Shown here: in pieces, positions 30,046-41,093 of the stretch
Position numbering within the stretch: position 1 is the first letter of the stretch
Layout of the letters: every line of letters begins with the position of its first letter
NCBI RefSeq assembly: GCF_040954645.1
Contig: NC_092803.1
Span: forward strand, 83,748,417 to 83,812,416
DNA: 64,000 nucleotides
Source: Diabrotica undecimpunctata
Taxonomy: Eukaryota > Arthropoda > Insecta > Coleoptera > Chrysomelidae
Direction of reading: 5' to 3'
Position numbers and translations under genes: made by a program
Notes under the pieces: model-generated
The model's database searches: none
Told to the model about the DNA's origin: nothing
The model's input: only the letters and a program-made list of their open reading frames with translations

Positions 30046-31055
30046 ACTATAACGACATCCGAATTTATTAGAATAAGTACTTTTAAGAGATCAGATAGCT
30101 AATATTGACAAGCGCGCAAAAAAGTCGCGCCAAACATTCAGCTATATCTGATAGAAGTAGAAACTCGTTGCTTTATTTTAGAACTGTTAACAATTATATT
30201 TTTAGATAGTATATACATATACAAATATATTAGAAGTATAAATGTTTCAATATTCAATTTTCCAATTTGGATGGAAATCGGACTTTAGCATTTTCAATAT
30301 CAACTGCTTTGAAAACACAATTGCACTTTGATCTTGTTCCAGAAACACTCGCATGTTATTTGTCAATTGGAGCATCTTTACACACGACTCAAACTGGATG
30401 AAGTTAGGCATGCGTTTAGTTCGTCCGCAGCAGTTAATTGGGGAGTAATTATTAAATAAGGAACAGTCTGAAAATAGAATCATGGCCCCACCAAAAATGT
30501 TTTTGATTGTTACGATTTTATTATACTTTATTCTGTTTTACTCCAATTTATTCTATTTTGTTTTTATTTTATTCTACTTTGTTTCATTTTATTCTAATTA
30601 ATTTTGTTTTATTTTAATTTAATTTATTTTATTCTATTTTATTTTATTCTACTTTATTTCATTTTAGTCTAATTTGTTTTAATATAATTTAATTTAAATT
30701 AATTTAATTATAATATATAATAAATACATTTTAATTTAATTTTACTTTATTTTATTGTATCCTATACTATTTTACTTTAAATTACTTTTGATTGGTACCT
30801 CATTGTGCTTATTAAAGAACGCCTCAGCGTGTTTAAATTCAACTTTCCAAAACGTGCGTGTTTTGAAGTTACCATGGTAATATCAACAGTTTTAAATATT
30901 AATCTGACCTGACAGGAGTACATACATTGTAACGTCAAATAAATAAAATATTACTAACAAATGTTTTAAAAGCTTTATTCAAATATTTGAAAATCTTAAT
31001 CTTTTATATGAATGTGAAAATCACAGTTGGTATTGTTTAAAATATTTATACTTCC
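30046..31055. other. Unassigned DNA including a T/A-rich minisatellite
   Basis: 30524-30775 is a degenerate tandem of TTTTATTCTA/TTTAATTTAA-like units. The rest carries no recognised feature. Confidence 0.5.
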
Positions 31056-31058
31056 GTT

Positions 31059-31889
31059 TTATAAATCATAGGAAATACTGTTTAAAATAATACTACCGAC
31101 ATCCTCGGAAGCCAATGGGGTTGTACTTCCATTAATGACACTCCCAGTAGTGTTTGAAACATTCTTCTTATTGGTAATACTCTCTTCAACGTAACCAGTC
31201 ACCACAGCTGTCGATTTCCATCTTACTTGTCGTTGGATTTGATTTATTGTGATGTATGTCATCTATTTTCTCGATTATTTCTCAGGATCGTCCAATTTTA
31301 GTTAACGTGCAATTTGCAAGTAATGTAATAATACCAACTTCTTGATTAGTTCAGTTCCCTTTATCATACCATAAGAAAACTCGATCAGTATTTACATTTT
31401 TGGGGCGCAAGAATAAATACTTCTTCACCAAATGCACATAATTAATTGCATAGCCTGTAAAACGTCGAGCCATCACAGCCTTAGATGGTCGGATAGTAAT
31501 AAGCAATACGCTTTCTTCTTCCTTGATGTCATTCATGTAAGCGTAAATCGCACAATTCACATCTTCTGCAAGAGCCAAAGCCATTTTCACCGTATTCACA
31601 ATACATACGCCTTCTTGGCCACGTCATTCTTGCTAATTACCTTCATGAATTCATGCACTTTCATAAATTATTTTAAATCGACCCCTTTGTTTATCCTCAA
31701 CACTCTTTGCAATTTCGAATGGATAACCCACATAGTCGACGGCTTTGACTGTTCCGACATTTTCTGAAGGTAAGCAAGCACAACTCGTTTATCTGCATCT
31801 GTTACCTTTTGCTCTTCCATCAATTTAATGAACTTGTCGTACTCTGTTTTGTAAGCGTCTTCTACCGATTTCTGCGCTATTTTAAGCAA
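31059..31889 (-). pseudogene. Crypton-like tyrosine recombinase remnant
   Basis: The minus strand shows, in broken frames, the insect Crypton-type tyrosine recombinase layout. An N-terminal SAM-like core-binding part (A-Q-K-S-V-E-D-A-Y-K-T-E-Y, then VLAYLQKMSEQSKPSTMW, 31880-31730) is followed by K-A-V-M-A-R-R-F and KKYLFLRPKNVNTDRVFLWY (31490-31365). The C-terminal catalytic end is RWKSTAVVTGYVEESITNKK (31220-31160), with the nucleophile Tyr in the G-Y-V-E-E-S motif and the G-W-K-S box mutated to R-W-K-S. The segment that should hold the first catalytic Arg and the H-x-x-R box (H-S-F-R-R-T) is missing or unreadable. Such enzymes recombine DNA through a phosphotyrosine link. This copy is dead. 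Confidence 0.65.
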
Positions 31890-32229
31890 TAAACAACCAG
31901 TAATAACAATTTATCTTATGTGACAGATTGCAAATTAATTTTTGTTTTTCTTGTCCATAATAACGAAGGGTATACTGATCACACGTGATGTACATCACAT
32001 ATTTAACCATTTTACATTATTAGCTCTTCTTTCAATTTTTTGTAGTAATAATACATGATTTCAAGTGTATCAATAAAAAAAATAGCGTAAAGTATTCGTG
32101 GATAACTAGTTTTCAAAACACTTGCTCTGGCTCACTTGCAAAAATCAAGCGTGCTTTAAAGACCTCAACATCCACTTATACTTTAATATACTATTATTTT
32201 CAGAGTATCAGACTTACCGTATATATACA
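31890..32229. other. Unassigned DNA
   Basis: Nothing is recognised between the recombinase remnant and the satellite array. Confidence 0.3.
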
Positions 32230-33860
32230 TAAAATGGGTCATCGTTTCGAAGAAGTATGGCAACTAACTCATGGAGACTAATATGGCAATTAAAAATATA
32301 GGTTAGTAATATTAGGGTGAAAATTAAGAGATGCATGTATTTTAATGCCACATCATAAAAAAATTAAAATAAAAAATTTTGTTCAAAAAATAAAAAAGAA
32401 TGTTTGGGGTGCACCACCCTTATACCTTTGGGATATGAAAAATGTGTTACGACCAATTATCAGAACATAAACAAAATTTAAAAAAAAAATGTCCAAAAAA
32501 TAAAAAAAGTTTCGGATGGACCATCTTACCCCTTAAGGATATGAAAAATAGATCACGACCGATTCTCATACCTAACGAATATAAATATAAAGTTTCATCA
32601 AAATCGGTGAAGCGGTTTCGGAGGAGTATGGCAACTAACTCTAATATTAATATGGCTATTAAAAAATAGGGGTCAGTAATAGAAGGGCGAAAATTAAAGA
32701 CTATTATATTTCTTTATTATACATCATAAAAAAATAAAAATAAAAAATGTTGTCCACAAAATAAAAAAAAATGTTTGGGATAGACCACACTTGCCCTTTA
32801 GAGGTATGAAAAATATATCACAATCGATTTTCATACATATCGAAGATAAATATAAAATTTCATCAAAATCCGTAAAGCGGTTTCGGAGCAGTATGACAAC
32901 TAACTCTGTGACACTTATATGGCTATTAAAAAATAATGGTTAGTAATGAAAGGGTGAAAATTAAGGGCTATTTATTGTAATTCTTAACGCCACATCATAA
33001 AAAAATTAAAATAAATAATTTTGTAAACAAAATAAAAAAAATGTTTGGGGTGAACCCTTATCCCTTATGGGTATGGAAAAATAGATAACGAACAATTATC
33101 GGTCCTACCTAATATACATGGAAAATTTATTAAAAATCAGTCACGCCGTTTTGGAGAAGTATGGCAGCTAACTCTGTGACACTAATATGGCTATTAAACA
33201 ATAGGGATGTATTGTTTAATGGCACGTCATAAAAAAAAAACAAAAAATAAAAAATTTTGTCCAAAAAATAAAAAAAAAGTTTGTGTTAAACCACTTTTAC
33301 CCTTCAGGGGTATGAAAAATAGATATCGACCTATTCTCAGATCTACCAAATAGATATCTAAAATTTCGGAAAAATCACTCCAGTAATTTCGGAGGAGTAT
33401 GACAACTAACACTGTGACGCTAATATGGCTCTTAAGAAATATAATTAGTAATGAGGGTTGAAAATTAAGTTTTTATGTATTTTTAATACCACATCATAAA
33501 AAAATAAAAATGAAAAATTTTGTCCAAAAAATAAAAAAAATGTTTGGCATGAACCACCTTTAGTCCTTAGGGGTATGAAAAATATATTGCGACCTATTCT
33601 CAAACCTACCAAATATATAAATGTAAAATTTCATAAGAATCGGTCCAGCCATTTTGGTGGGGTATGGTAACTAACTCTGTGAGAGTCATATGGCTATTTA
33701 AAATAGGGGTTCGTAAGTAATAGACGAGTAAAAATTAAGAGCTGTATGTATGTTTTAATGTCACATCATAAAAAAAATAAAAATAAAAAAAATTAAAAAT
33801 AAAAAAACATTAAAAATAAAAAGAAATGTTTGTAGTCACCCACCCTTGCCCCTTATATAT
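32230..33860 (+). repeat. Satellite-like tandem array, ~265-bp unit
   Basis: The landmark AGTATGGCAACTAACTC and close variants occur at 32254, 32625, 32890, 33158, 33396 and about 33660, spaced mostly 238-268 bases apart (371 for the first interval). Every unit also has CACATCATAAAAAAAT, an AAAAATTTTGTCCAAAAAATA run, TGTTTGGGGTGAACCAC, CCTTAGGGGTATGAAAAATA and AAATTTCATAAAAATCGGTC in that order. There is no coding potential. A further partial unit is found at 39155-39247, on the far side of inserted elements. Confidence 0.85.
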
Positions 33861-33869
33861 ATAAGGTTC

Positions 33870-34007
33870 TTGAACTCCTAAGTGGAGCATAGAGCTTCAG
33901 TGAAACGCACCATCGGGTTCTATTTTGCGCTAAGGCCTTCACCTCATTCCAATACTTTACTTGGCCTCTTATCTCGTCCATGATGGATCTTCTCCAAGTT
34001 TGTACTC
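33870..34007 (-). pseudogene. Possible LINE C-terminal end
   Basis: The minus strand from 34007 reads T-W-R-R-S-I-M-D-E-I-R, then VKYWNEVKALAQNRTRWCVS, then S-L-K-L-Y-A-P, resembling the W-x-E-V-K-x-L-A-Q-N-R-x-x-W-R end of some LINE polyproteins. It stops exactly at the Mutator-like element boundary. The segment is short, so this is a suggestion only. Confidence 0.35.
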
Positions 34008-34369
34008 CTTTGCGGCACGAGAGCATGTTTCAACCAATAGGCGACGAGGTGCCAAACACGTATATGGAATGTTACTCTGGTGCGAAATTCATATACGGAA
34101 TGGTATACATTATAGACATTATTTTCTTTCTTTTAGTACATTTATTATACATACATATTATATAAATGGCTAAATGATTATAAAAGTATTTATTTTTCAA
34201 GCTGGAGAGCTACAAAAACGAAAAAAAATACTCATAACTATTTATGCAGGTAAGCTCTTATAAAATATTTTTTAATGAAATATAAATATATTCTCTTATT
34301 TAATTGCATGCTCTAATAAATTATATTTTTTTAGTTAAACAACTTTTGTTTGTCATCACTCAGGCTATC

Positions 34370-34683
34370 AGAGTTCCTTTAAACACTAATAAAAAAGAAA
34401 AGTCGAAAAATTCAAATTGTATGGCCAAAATAATAATATCCATTAAACATACAACAAAGGATACTATTAAAAAAGACAAATTTGTTAAGGTAATCCCTCA
34501 AAATGATTAAGTATTAATTTCGTACTTAGGTATATTTATACAGAGTGCCCATTAGGTATGAAGTATAGTATATATACAACTGTACATAACTCTTTATTAA
34601 GTTGATTAAACCAATAACATAAATTTAGATATCAAAATAAAACAAATGAGCAAATTTATAATTTTCTTTATACCCAACTATTA

Positions 34684-34736
<53 letters not shown>

Positions 34737-36830
34737 CATTTTACATTTTTTTGTAGAAGGATAACTAGCATGTTACGTCATTGAAAAGAGAAAAAAACTG
34801 TATCAATTAAGCCCAATTAAAGGGTACATTGCTATTTAAAGCATGTCAATTGTTTTTCGTTACTTATTTGTTGTGGAGAGAAAAAGTATAATTGGAGAGC
34901 ATAATCATAATTTGGAATCAGCTGAAAGCCTTTCATACCTTCGTCCATCCACTACAAAAAAAAATATTTTTCTTATTTTGATAATGGAATGGGAAAGAGT
35001 CTCTAGTTTATCATGAGTCCAATTTAGTATTTGAAATTGGCTTTGACAATAAACTTTTAGCAAATTCAGAAATTAATCCAAAATATCGTACAGTGCAGCA
35101 TTGGCATAATATATGGAGAACTGAAAATTTGGGACCTCGCGATGGAACTGGAGTTTTGGAGGTAAAGAAAGTCTTTTAAATTACTGACATTTCGGTCTTT
35201 TTTTTTTTTAGAAAATGAAACAAAAAATCGAGGTTTATGAAGCAGAAGGAATTTAAGTAAAATATAATGAAAACCCGTTTGCCGTCATTGTTGTAACACC
35301 TATTATGCAACGAGCACACAATCTGCCATTTGAAAAAGATGTTGTTTTTACAGAGACCACAGCTTCTTGCGATGAATTAAACCATTCAGTTTCGTTTATG
35401 TTAACCCCTTGTGGAATAGGAGCAGTGCCTTTGGCAGTTATTATTACCAAAGGTCAAACAATTGAAGATTATGCTACAGCATACCAACTGCTTAAAGGGT
35501 CAATACCAAATGCCTTCGGTGGAGAGGGTTATTCTAAAATATTTATTACAGATGATAGTGACGAGGAAAGAAAAGCCTTAAAACCTGTTTGGCCAGCATC
35601 ACAAACACTTTTATGCCGTTGTCATATATGCCAATAAATTTGGCGCTGGTTGTGTGAAAAAAGAAATGGAATACCCCAAGACGAACGACAACTTTTATTC
35701 AAAACATTTCAAGCTATATTATTAGCATCGACTGTAGAGAATGCCACATAGTCATTTAAGATTATTCTTGAAAACCAACGATTTCTGCAGTGGAAAAATA
35801 TATTACTGACTATTGGAAAAGAAAGGAAGATTGGTGCCTCGCTTATAGGGACGCATCAACACATGGCCACCAAACCAACAATTTCAGTGAAATAACAGTA
35901 AGGCTTTTTAAAGACATAGTTCTACATAGAAACAAAGCTTATAATGTTATACCTTTAATAGACTTTAGCTGTACTGTCTTAGAAGATATTATAGAAGACG
36001 GCTTCGAAATTTTGCAAAACAGTAGAGATGCAGCTCCAAGATTACTCTTTAAAAGGCAATTAGAAAAAATTAGATAGATATAAGTAAGAATTAGAAAGAT
36101 ATAAGTAAAATATCTACAAATTTATACAAAGTTCCTAGTGAGCAAAATAATAGTGTGCTTTACGAAGTCGATCTGCAACAGGATTTTGCAGTTGCGAAAT
36201 TGAAAAATTGAGTGCTTTTTGCAAGCATCAAGCTGCGATTGCACATTTTTTTAATACATATCTTTTTGCAACGTTCCAGCTACTACTCCTGAAGATCGAT
36301 ACGACGTAACTAAATTAGCTTTTGGCGAAAAAGTTCAACCTTTTTCATGTTATAGCGGGCTTTCAGGATCCAATAAATGCATTACAGAACCTTATATTAT
36401 TAAAAGCATTGATAACATTGATGAAAATATTGTTAGAGAAGATATATTAAACAAAAATGAAACAGATGGACAACAAGAATTTTCATTTACAGATTTTATT
36501 AATACGCTACAAGATAAAAATGTTACATTTGGAACTGATTCATCAACTTTAAAATTACTGCACGAAAGATTATCCCATATTCAAACAAAAACGGCTTGGG
36601 AAAGTTTTTTAAACACGGCAGAAAGCTTCTCGGCAAGGCGATTTGGACACAAGGCCAATATAGGAGTGCAACCTACTTCAATCAGTCGAACAAAGTTGGG
36701 AGTTACTAGAAGGTCAAAAAGATTACCATTTGGAAGACCACCTAAAGATGAACCTTCTAAAAAAAGATTAAAAAGGCGTCACAATCTTTGGTCCAATATC
36801 GCAACAAATCAACATGGCGAAGGACGTTGA
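34370..36830 (+). pseudogene. MULE transposase with SWIM zinc finger and a small intron
   Basis: Broken frames follow the order of arthropod MULE transposases. The N-terminal basic part is at 34370-34510; GEHNHNLESAESLSYLRPST is near 34890; I-W-R-T-E-N-L-G-P-R-D-G lies before a 50-base GT-AG intron (35162-35211) that rejoins the frame. The catalytic core follows: PIMQRAHNLPFEKDVVF, then T-E-T-T-A-S-C-D where family members have a catalytic Asp, KIFITDDSDEERKALKPVWP with the second Asp, and EDWCLAYRDASTHGHQTNNF. A SWIM zinc finger (C-S-C ... F-C-K-H-Q) lies near 36195, then a 180-residue open tail ending in basic K-K-R-L-K-R-R at TGA 36828. Stops at 35256, 35635 and 35749 and at least two frameshifts inactivate it. 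Confidence 0.8.
34689..34735. repeat. (AT)n microsatellite
   Basis: About 23 uninterrupted AT units within the Mutator-like element, before the readable transposase core. Confidence 0.95.
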
Positions 36831-37854
36831 ATTAGGCATAAATATTACATTTTAAACATTTGAATTTTTTTTTAATTTATTTAAATATATTTTGTTTTAT
36901 TTTCTATTGCATTCTTTTAGTTTTCCTTAATCATACATCAATAAACATTTTAGAATCAGTCCCCTTTTAACTGATTTTAATAAAAAGTCGTCTATTTTGG
37001 ATTACGAATCTTTTTAACATTCCGTATATGCATTTCGCACCAACGTAACATTCCATATACGTGTTTGGCACCGCCTATTGGTTGAAACATTGCCGCGTGC
37101 CGCAAAGAACCAATAAAAAAGTCCTAGGTGCCAAATACGGACGTGTACGAACTCATCACTATATAGCCCCTCATAAAATTATTAGACCCTCGGAGATATA
37201 GTAAACTGATCACCGGCATCCTTTGGAGATTGGTAAACTCATCACCGCAGATAGGTAAACTCATCACCGGGATTTTTGCCTGGTTTCTAATGCGAAAGAT
37301 TGCCTCTTACCTGTTATACTTCTCGTTTATGTGATAATTTAATAAATTCATAAATTATTTTAAGTAAGTTGCTTTAAAATTTAACTGAGATATTAATATG
37401 TCTCGCGGTGTGGCCTATTAGACGTATCTGCCAATCTAAATGGTTTTGAGATCTAAAAATTTAGTTGCATAGGATTTCGATAGTGAACTTTAAAATGAAA
37501 ATATTTGTCAATATGTGCTATTTTTGTTTATATCGGAAGTAGTCCCAACTTCGTTATTTGATTTTCGTTGCATTTTTATATTTCTCATTGAATGCATTTA
37601 TGATGACAGAATGTATCAAAATGCTTAAGTACAGCTTCCTGTACCTTTCAATGACTTGTACAAAGATCCCACAATCAGAGTGCTTTTAAAAGCAATATTT
37701 TTACATTTTTTGGTTAGTTTTCGCCATTATTTGTAGGAGTCAGATGAGTTGTTCATTTCATTTCATAAACATCATGACAACTAGCCTCAATTAGTGTAAG
37801 ATACAAAATAATTTTTATTCTGCAATTTGTACTAATTTTGTTTATTGTAGCACC

Positions 37855-37886
37855 CTGATGATGCAAATAGAGATTTGCGAATGCTT
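37855..37886 (+). ncRNA. Hammerhead-ribozyme-like motif
   Basis: The + strand reads CTGATGA, T, GCAAAT-AGAG-ATTTGC (a perfect 6-bp stem II with 4-base loop), GAAT, GCTT. The first core strand matches the CUGANGA consensus exactly. The second has GAAU instead of GAAA, which would probably abolish cleavage in this copy. It looks like a decayed Penelope- or retrozyme-type motif. Confidence 0.4.
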
Positions 37887-38357
37887 GGTAGTTTAAAAAG
37901 AGTACTTCTTTGTCCTATCTTCGGCTGCACACCCAAATATATAGTTGTGTTTGTAGTCTAACTGATCAGCGTTGACTACAAGCGTTTATCGCTTTTTCAG
38001 TATATGTATATAAGAGTCCAATTAAGTGGGTACCATATGGAAAATTTTTTTATTTTTAGTTTTATGAAAAAAAAATTATTCTCTAGTTCTGAATGATCTA
38101 GAATTTCAGTCATCAGAATCAGATATTAGTATTCTTCAGTCAGTTACGCGGTTCGTTAAACAACATGAATTTTATTAAGACTTGAGAATATCCACAATTC
38201 ATTTTTTTTTGACAAACCGCGTATACAACTAAAAAAAATTTAATATCTGATCATTGTATTCTAGGTTTTAGATCATTCAAAACTTTTTATGTAACATAAT
38301 TATTTTATATAACAAAATTCATAGAACTAAAAATAAAAAGGTTTCACATATGGTGCC

Positions 38358-38362
<5 letters not shown>

Positions 38363-38412
<50 letters not shown>
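38363..38412. repeat. (TA)n microsatellite
   Basis: About 25 uninterrupted TA units. Confidence 0.95.
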
Positions 38413-38419
<7 letters not shown>

Positions 38420-39154
38420 CAATGTAACAATTTAATTAGAAATCTCAAAATATAATATCAAAAAAGGTAATCTACAGCAACAAAGTAATATTATGCCTTG
38501 CCTACAAGAAACATCTTATACAGTTAACTTAAAGAACTTAATTACACTGATTTTTTTCTGTTTGATCAGAATTATTCGCGAAAACCAGTGCGAAATAACT
38601 AAACAAAAACGGTATAACATTTCTACTCACCAGTTGTATGACATTTAGCCTTACACCCTTTCGTCGCACAAGTCCACAAAAGGCAATTCGATTTTTTTAG
38701 AGTCTTTCGCAATCAATTGAAATTTGAAATTATTGATAACCATCATTTTTTGTCCGCGTTGGCTCAGGATGTAATAAATTAGCATTTCACTATCCATGTT
38801 GAAGAAACAAAGACAAATAAAGAGAAATTTTTCTTTTCGCATGATTTTAGGTAGCTATCAATAGAATTTTGTGGAATTCCCAAATAAAAACCAATAAATT
38901 GCAGTTGCATTTAAGACATCTGGATTTGGATTATTCTGTGAAATTACCAAAAACTAGCAGTTTGTTGGGATTTAATGGTATATACCTGAACCAGGCTGCA
39001 GGTAGGCCAGTGATCAGTTTACCAATCTCTTAGGGTCTATTTTGAAAACCCTACTTTTATGGCGGTGATGAGTTTGTACTATGTCCGAGGGTATTTATGG
39101 TAATTGGTGATGAGTTTACGTGTACCCCCAAATACATATACGGAATGTTTAGAT

Positions 39155-39247
39155 GCTACCTGTTAAGGGTATGAAAAATAGATAACAACCTAGTCTGAGG
39201 CATACAGAATGCACATACATGTAAAATTTCATAAAAATAGGTCCAGT
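39155..39247 (+). repeat. Isolated partial unit of the 32-34 kb satellite
   Basis: GTTAAGGGTATGAAAAATAG, then AAAATTTCATAAAAATAGGTCC, aligns with the second half of the ~265-bp satellite unit. It indicates that the array was split by the DNA now at about 33.86-39.15 kb. Confidence 0.7.
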
Positions 39248-39273
39248 TGTTTCAAACACGGAAGGTTTCACAT

Positions 39274-39378
39274 GGCAACAAGATGCAGTGTTCCCAAGCG
39301 GTCAGCCACCCAAGTACTAACCGCAACCGACACTGCTTGACTTCGGTGATCGAACGAGAACCGGGTATGGCTGTTGCC
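39274..39378 (-). pseudogene. 5S ribosomal RNA pseudogene (internally deleted)
   Basis: Read on the minus strand from 39378, the sequence follows 5S rRNA from GGCAACAGCCATACC through CGGTTCTCGTTCGATCACCG, AAGTCAAGCAGTGTCGG, GCGGTTAGTACTTGGGTGG, CTGACCGCTTGGGAACACTG and a TTGTTGCC end. About 12-13 bases normally present after CATACC are missing, as is the symmetrical region they pair with. The box A/intermediate/C promoter region is nearly intact. It could be a retroposed 5S copy or the head of a 5S-derived SINE. No tail or duplication was identified. Confidence 0.85.
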
Positions 39379-39829
39379 CAAACTATTAATACTGACATTT
39401 ATTTTGTTAATTCTAGCTTCGTTTGTTAGCCATAGTATGGCGCCATCTATTAGTTATATTGCGATTTAAAATGAGAGAAAAACTACTTTTGATGTTTTTC
39501 CGTACAATTTTTTGACAATTATCTTTTACACAAACCTTCTTCTCATAATAACAAACGTTCTGAAATGATGCACGTACAAACATTTGTACGCTTTGAGCTT
39601 GCCCAGAGCTTCATCTTACAACCGCTACCAAAATTTGATATATGAATCTGCGCAAAAATTGATTATCAGCGCCTCTATCGACCGGGTCACAAAACTTTTT
39701 TGGTTACATTTCGACACCGTCTGATTTGAGAGGCAATTTTTTTAAGGAAGGAGCGTCTATATTCGTTGATAGTAGACATTAAAACTTTTTGTGCATTTGT
39801 GAATATTGTTTAGTGTTTGTGATACCTAG

Positions 39830-40330
39830 GGTTGCAAGAAGAAAGCCTAACACAAAGGGCCAGTGGCAAAGAACGAGTACGTGGAGTAACAGAACATCAA
39901 GATCTTCGCCTAAGATTGTTAGTCTTAATGGATAGGATCCCCGCCACCAGATCGATAGCAAGTCAGGTGTTTGCAGAGCATGAGAACATGAAGAGCATGA
40001 GAACCGTCATGAAGGAAGAAGTCCTCAGTGATTTGGACATGTTCTAACACTATTGGAATTAAGGTGTGGGGTGCCATTACTTAGGACTGTATGTTCTCTC
40101 TACTCTTCATCAGAGATAACATGACCGCACATCCAAAAAAATCTAAAACCACAGTTTATACCATACCTTCGAACATACAGAAATCCAATTTTTCTGCAAG
40201 ATTAGGCTGGGCCACATTTAACCAGATTAACAATGGACTTGGAGCATAACAACCATCTAATCAGAACCATGCATAGGCCAACCAATAAATGTGTAAGAGC
40301 ACATCGTGACACATCTGCAAATCATTAATG
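39830..40330 (+). pseudogene. Tc1-like transposase remnant
   Basis: Frames on the + strand give an N-terminal paired-like segment (G-V-T-E-H-Q-D-L-R-L-R, then RIPATRSIASQVFAEHENMK near 39940). A catalytic-core piece, VWGAITYDCMFSLLFIRDNM near 40063-40125, corresponds to the V-W-G-(A/G)-I-x-x-x-G-x-x-x-L-x-F-I-x-G-x-(M/L) block of DD34E Tc1 transposases. After that, Q-K-S-N-F-S-A-R-L-G stands where I-F-x-Q-D-N-A-R-P-H is expected. Stops and frameshifts abound and the catalytic Asp is lost. Confidence 0.5.
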
Positions 40331-40879
40331 AAGAAAACTCATTTATTGACACAACATGAATTTAAATGTTGATAATATCCTTAAAGTATATCTCTAAACA
40401 TTTACATACACTTTTAACGAAATAAACCATCTTTTATTGGGTGTTCTGATTTCTAGTCAGTTAATATATTTCAGCAGCTTGTTTCTTTTTTAGTACTAGC
40501 ATAATATGTTTTACGAGTATAAATTATTGAATAAATATATTTCTTTACAGGCTCACAGATAGAGATATTTTAACAATATAAAAACACAACTTGTCGAATA
40601 CATCTCAATAAGATTTTAATAAAACCTTGTCGTTCGCATATGATAAGCAAATAAAGAGTACAAACGGGAGCGTGCTTTATTACTCAGAAAAAAACATTTC
40701 GAAATAACTACAAATATTTGTCGGATTCACATAGATACACTGGCCAATTTTAGATTTATCCAATTAAAAAATAAAAACATTAAAACACAAAATTTGCATT
40801 AGAGCAAAATCGAGGCATCGAGACGTTGTTGTGATAGTTCTCGTTTAAAAACATATTTCCTTTCTCAACAATTAGTGTA
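40331..40879. other. Unassigned AT-rich DNA
   Basis: Probably includes the decayed 3' end of the Tc1-like element. Nothing specific is recognised. Confidence 0.3.
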
Positions 40880-41093
40880 GGAGTCAGGGGCGGGGGGTTG
40901 AGTATGCACTTTTTGACGTTTTTTTTATGTTTTTTGGTGCGTACACTTATATGCGTAGATTAATAACAATAAATTATCTGACGAGTTTTCAGCTTGGTAC
41001 CATCGAAAAATCGATTCTACGCAACAAAAAATATAAAAAACGTCAAGGTACCGAGGAGACTTAAAAGTGCATACTCAACACTGTCCTGTCCCA
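40880..41093. mobile_element. Small MITE with terminal inverted repeats
   Basis: GGGGTTGAGTATGCACTTTT (40894) with TGACGTTTTTTTTATGTTTT and GGTGCGTA mirrors 41093-41020 in reverse (GTGTTGAGTATGCACTTTTA, TTGACGTTTTTTATATTTTT, GTTGCGTA). The arms are about 60-70 bp with one gap, and the loop is about 70 bp. There is no coding capacity. Confidence 0.6.

Larger units (their letters stand above)
34008..37107 (+). mobile_element. Mutator-like element (MULE) with ~100-bp terminal inverted repeats
   Basis: CTTTGCGGCACG at 34008 runs inward through CAACCAATAGGCG, GTGCCAAACACGTATATGGA and ATTCATATACGGAATGG (to 34102). The reverse complement of 37018-37107 matches it with few mismatches and two small indels. 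The element holds a MULE-type transposase pseudogene and an (AT)n tract. A 9-bp target duplication was not found, so the exact ends are uncertain. Confidence 0.75.
37108..39150. mobile_element. Non-coding insertion with GTAAACTCATCACC-type subterminal repeats
   Basis: GAACTCATCAC, GTAAACTGATCACCGGC, GTAAACTCATCACCGC and GTAAACTCATCACCGG occur at 37148-37274. The mirror set in reverse orientation (GGCCAGTGATCAGTTTACC, GGCGGTGATGAGTTTG, TTGGTGATGAGTTTACG) occurs at 39008-39120. Both sides also have a CCTCGGA..TA motif. These inverted clusters suggest the ends of a DNA transposon about 2 kb long. An (AT)n tract at 38363-38412 and a hammerhead-like motif at 37855 lie inside. No transposase is recognised. 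Confidence 0.5.

Noticed and set aside
31432..31767. 111-codon plus-strand open frame
   Set aside because: It is antisense to the Crypton-like recombinase remnant.
33961..34173. Open frames across the left end of the Mutator-like element
   Set aside because: They run through terminal inverted repeat sequence and a LINE scrap, with no protein pattern.
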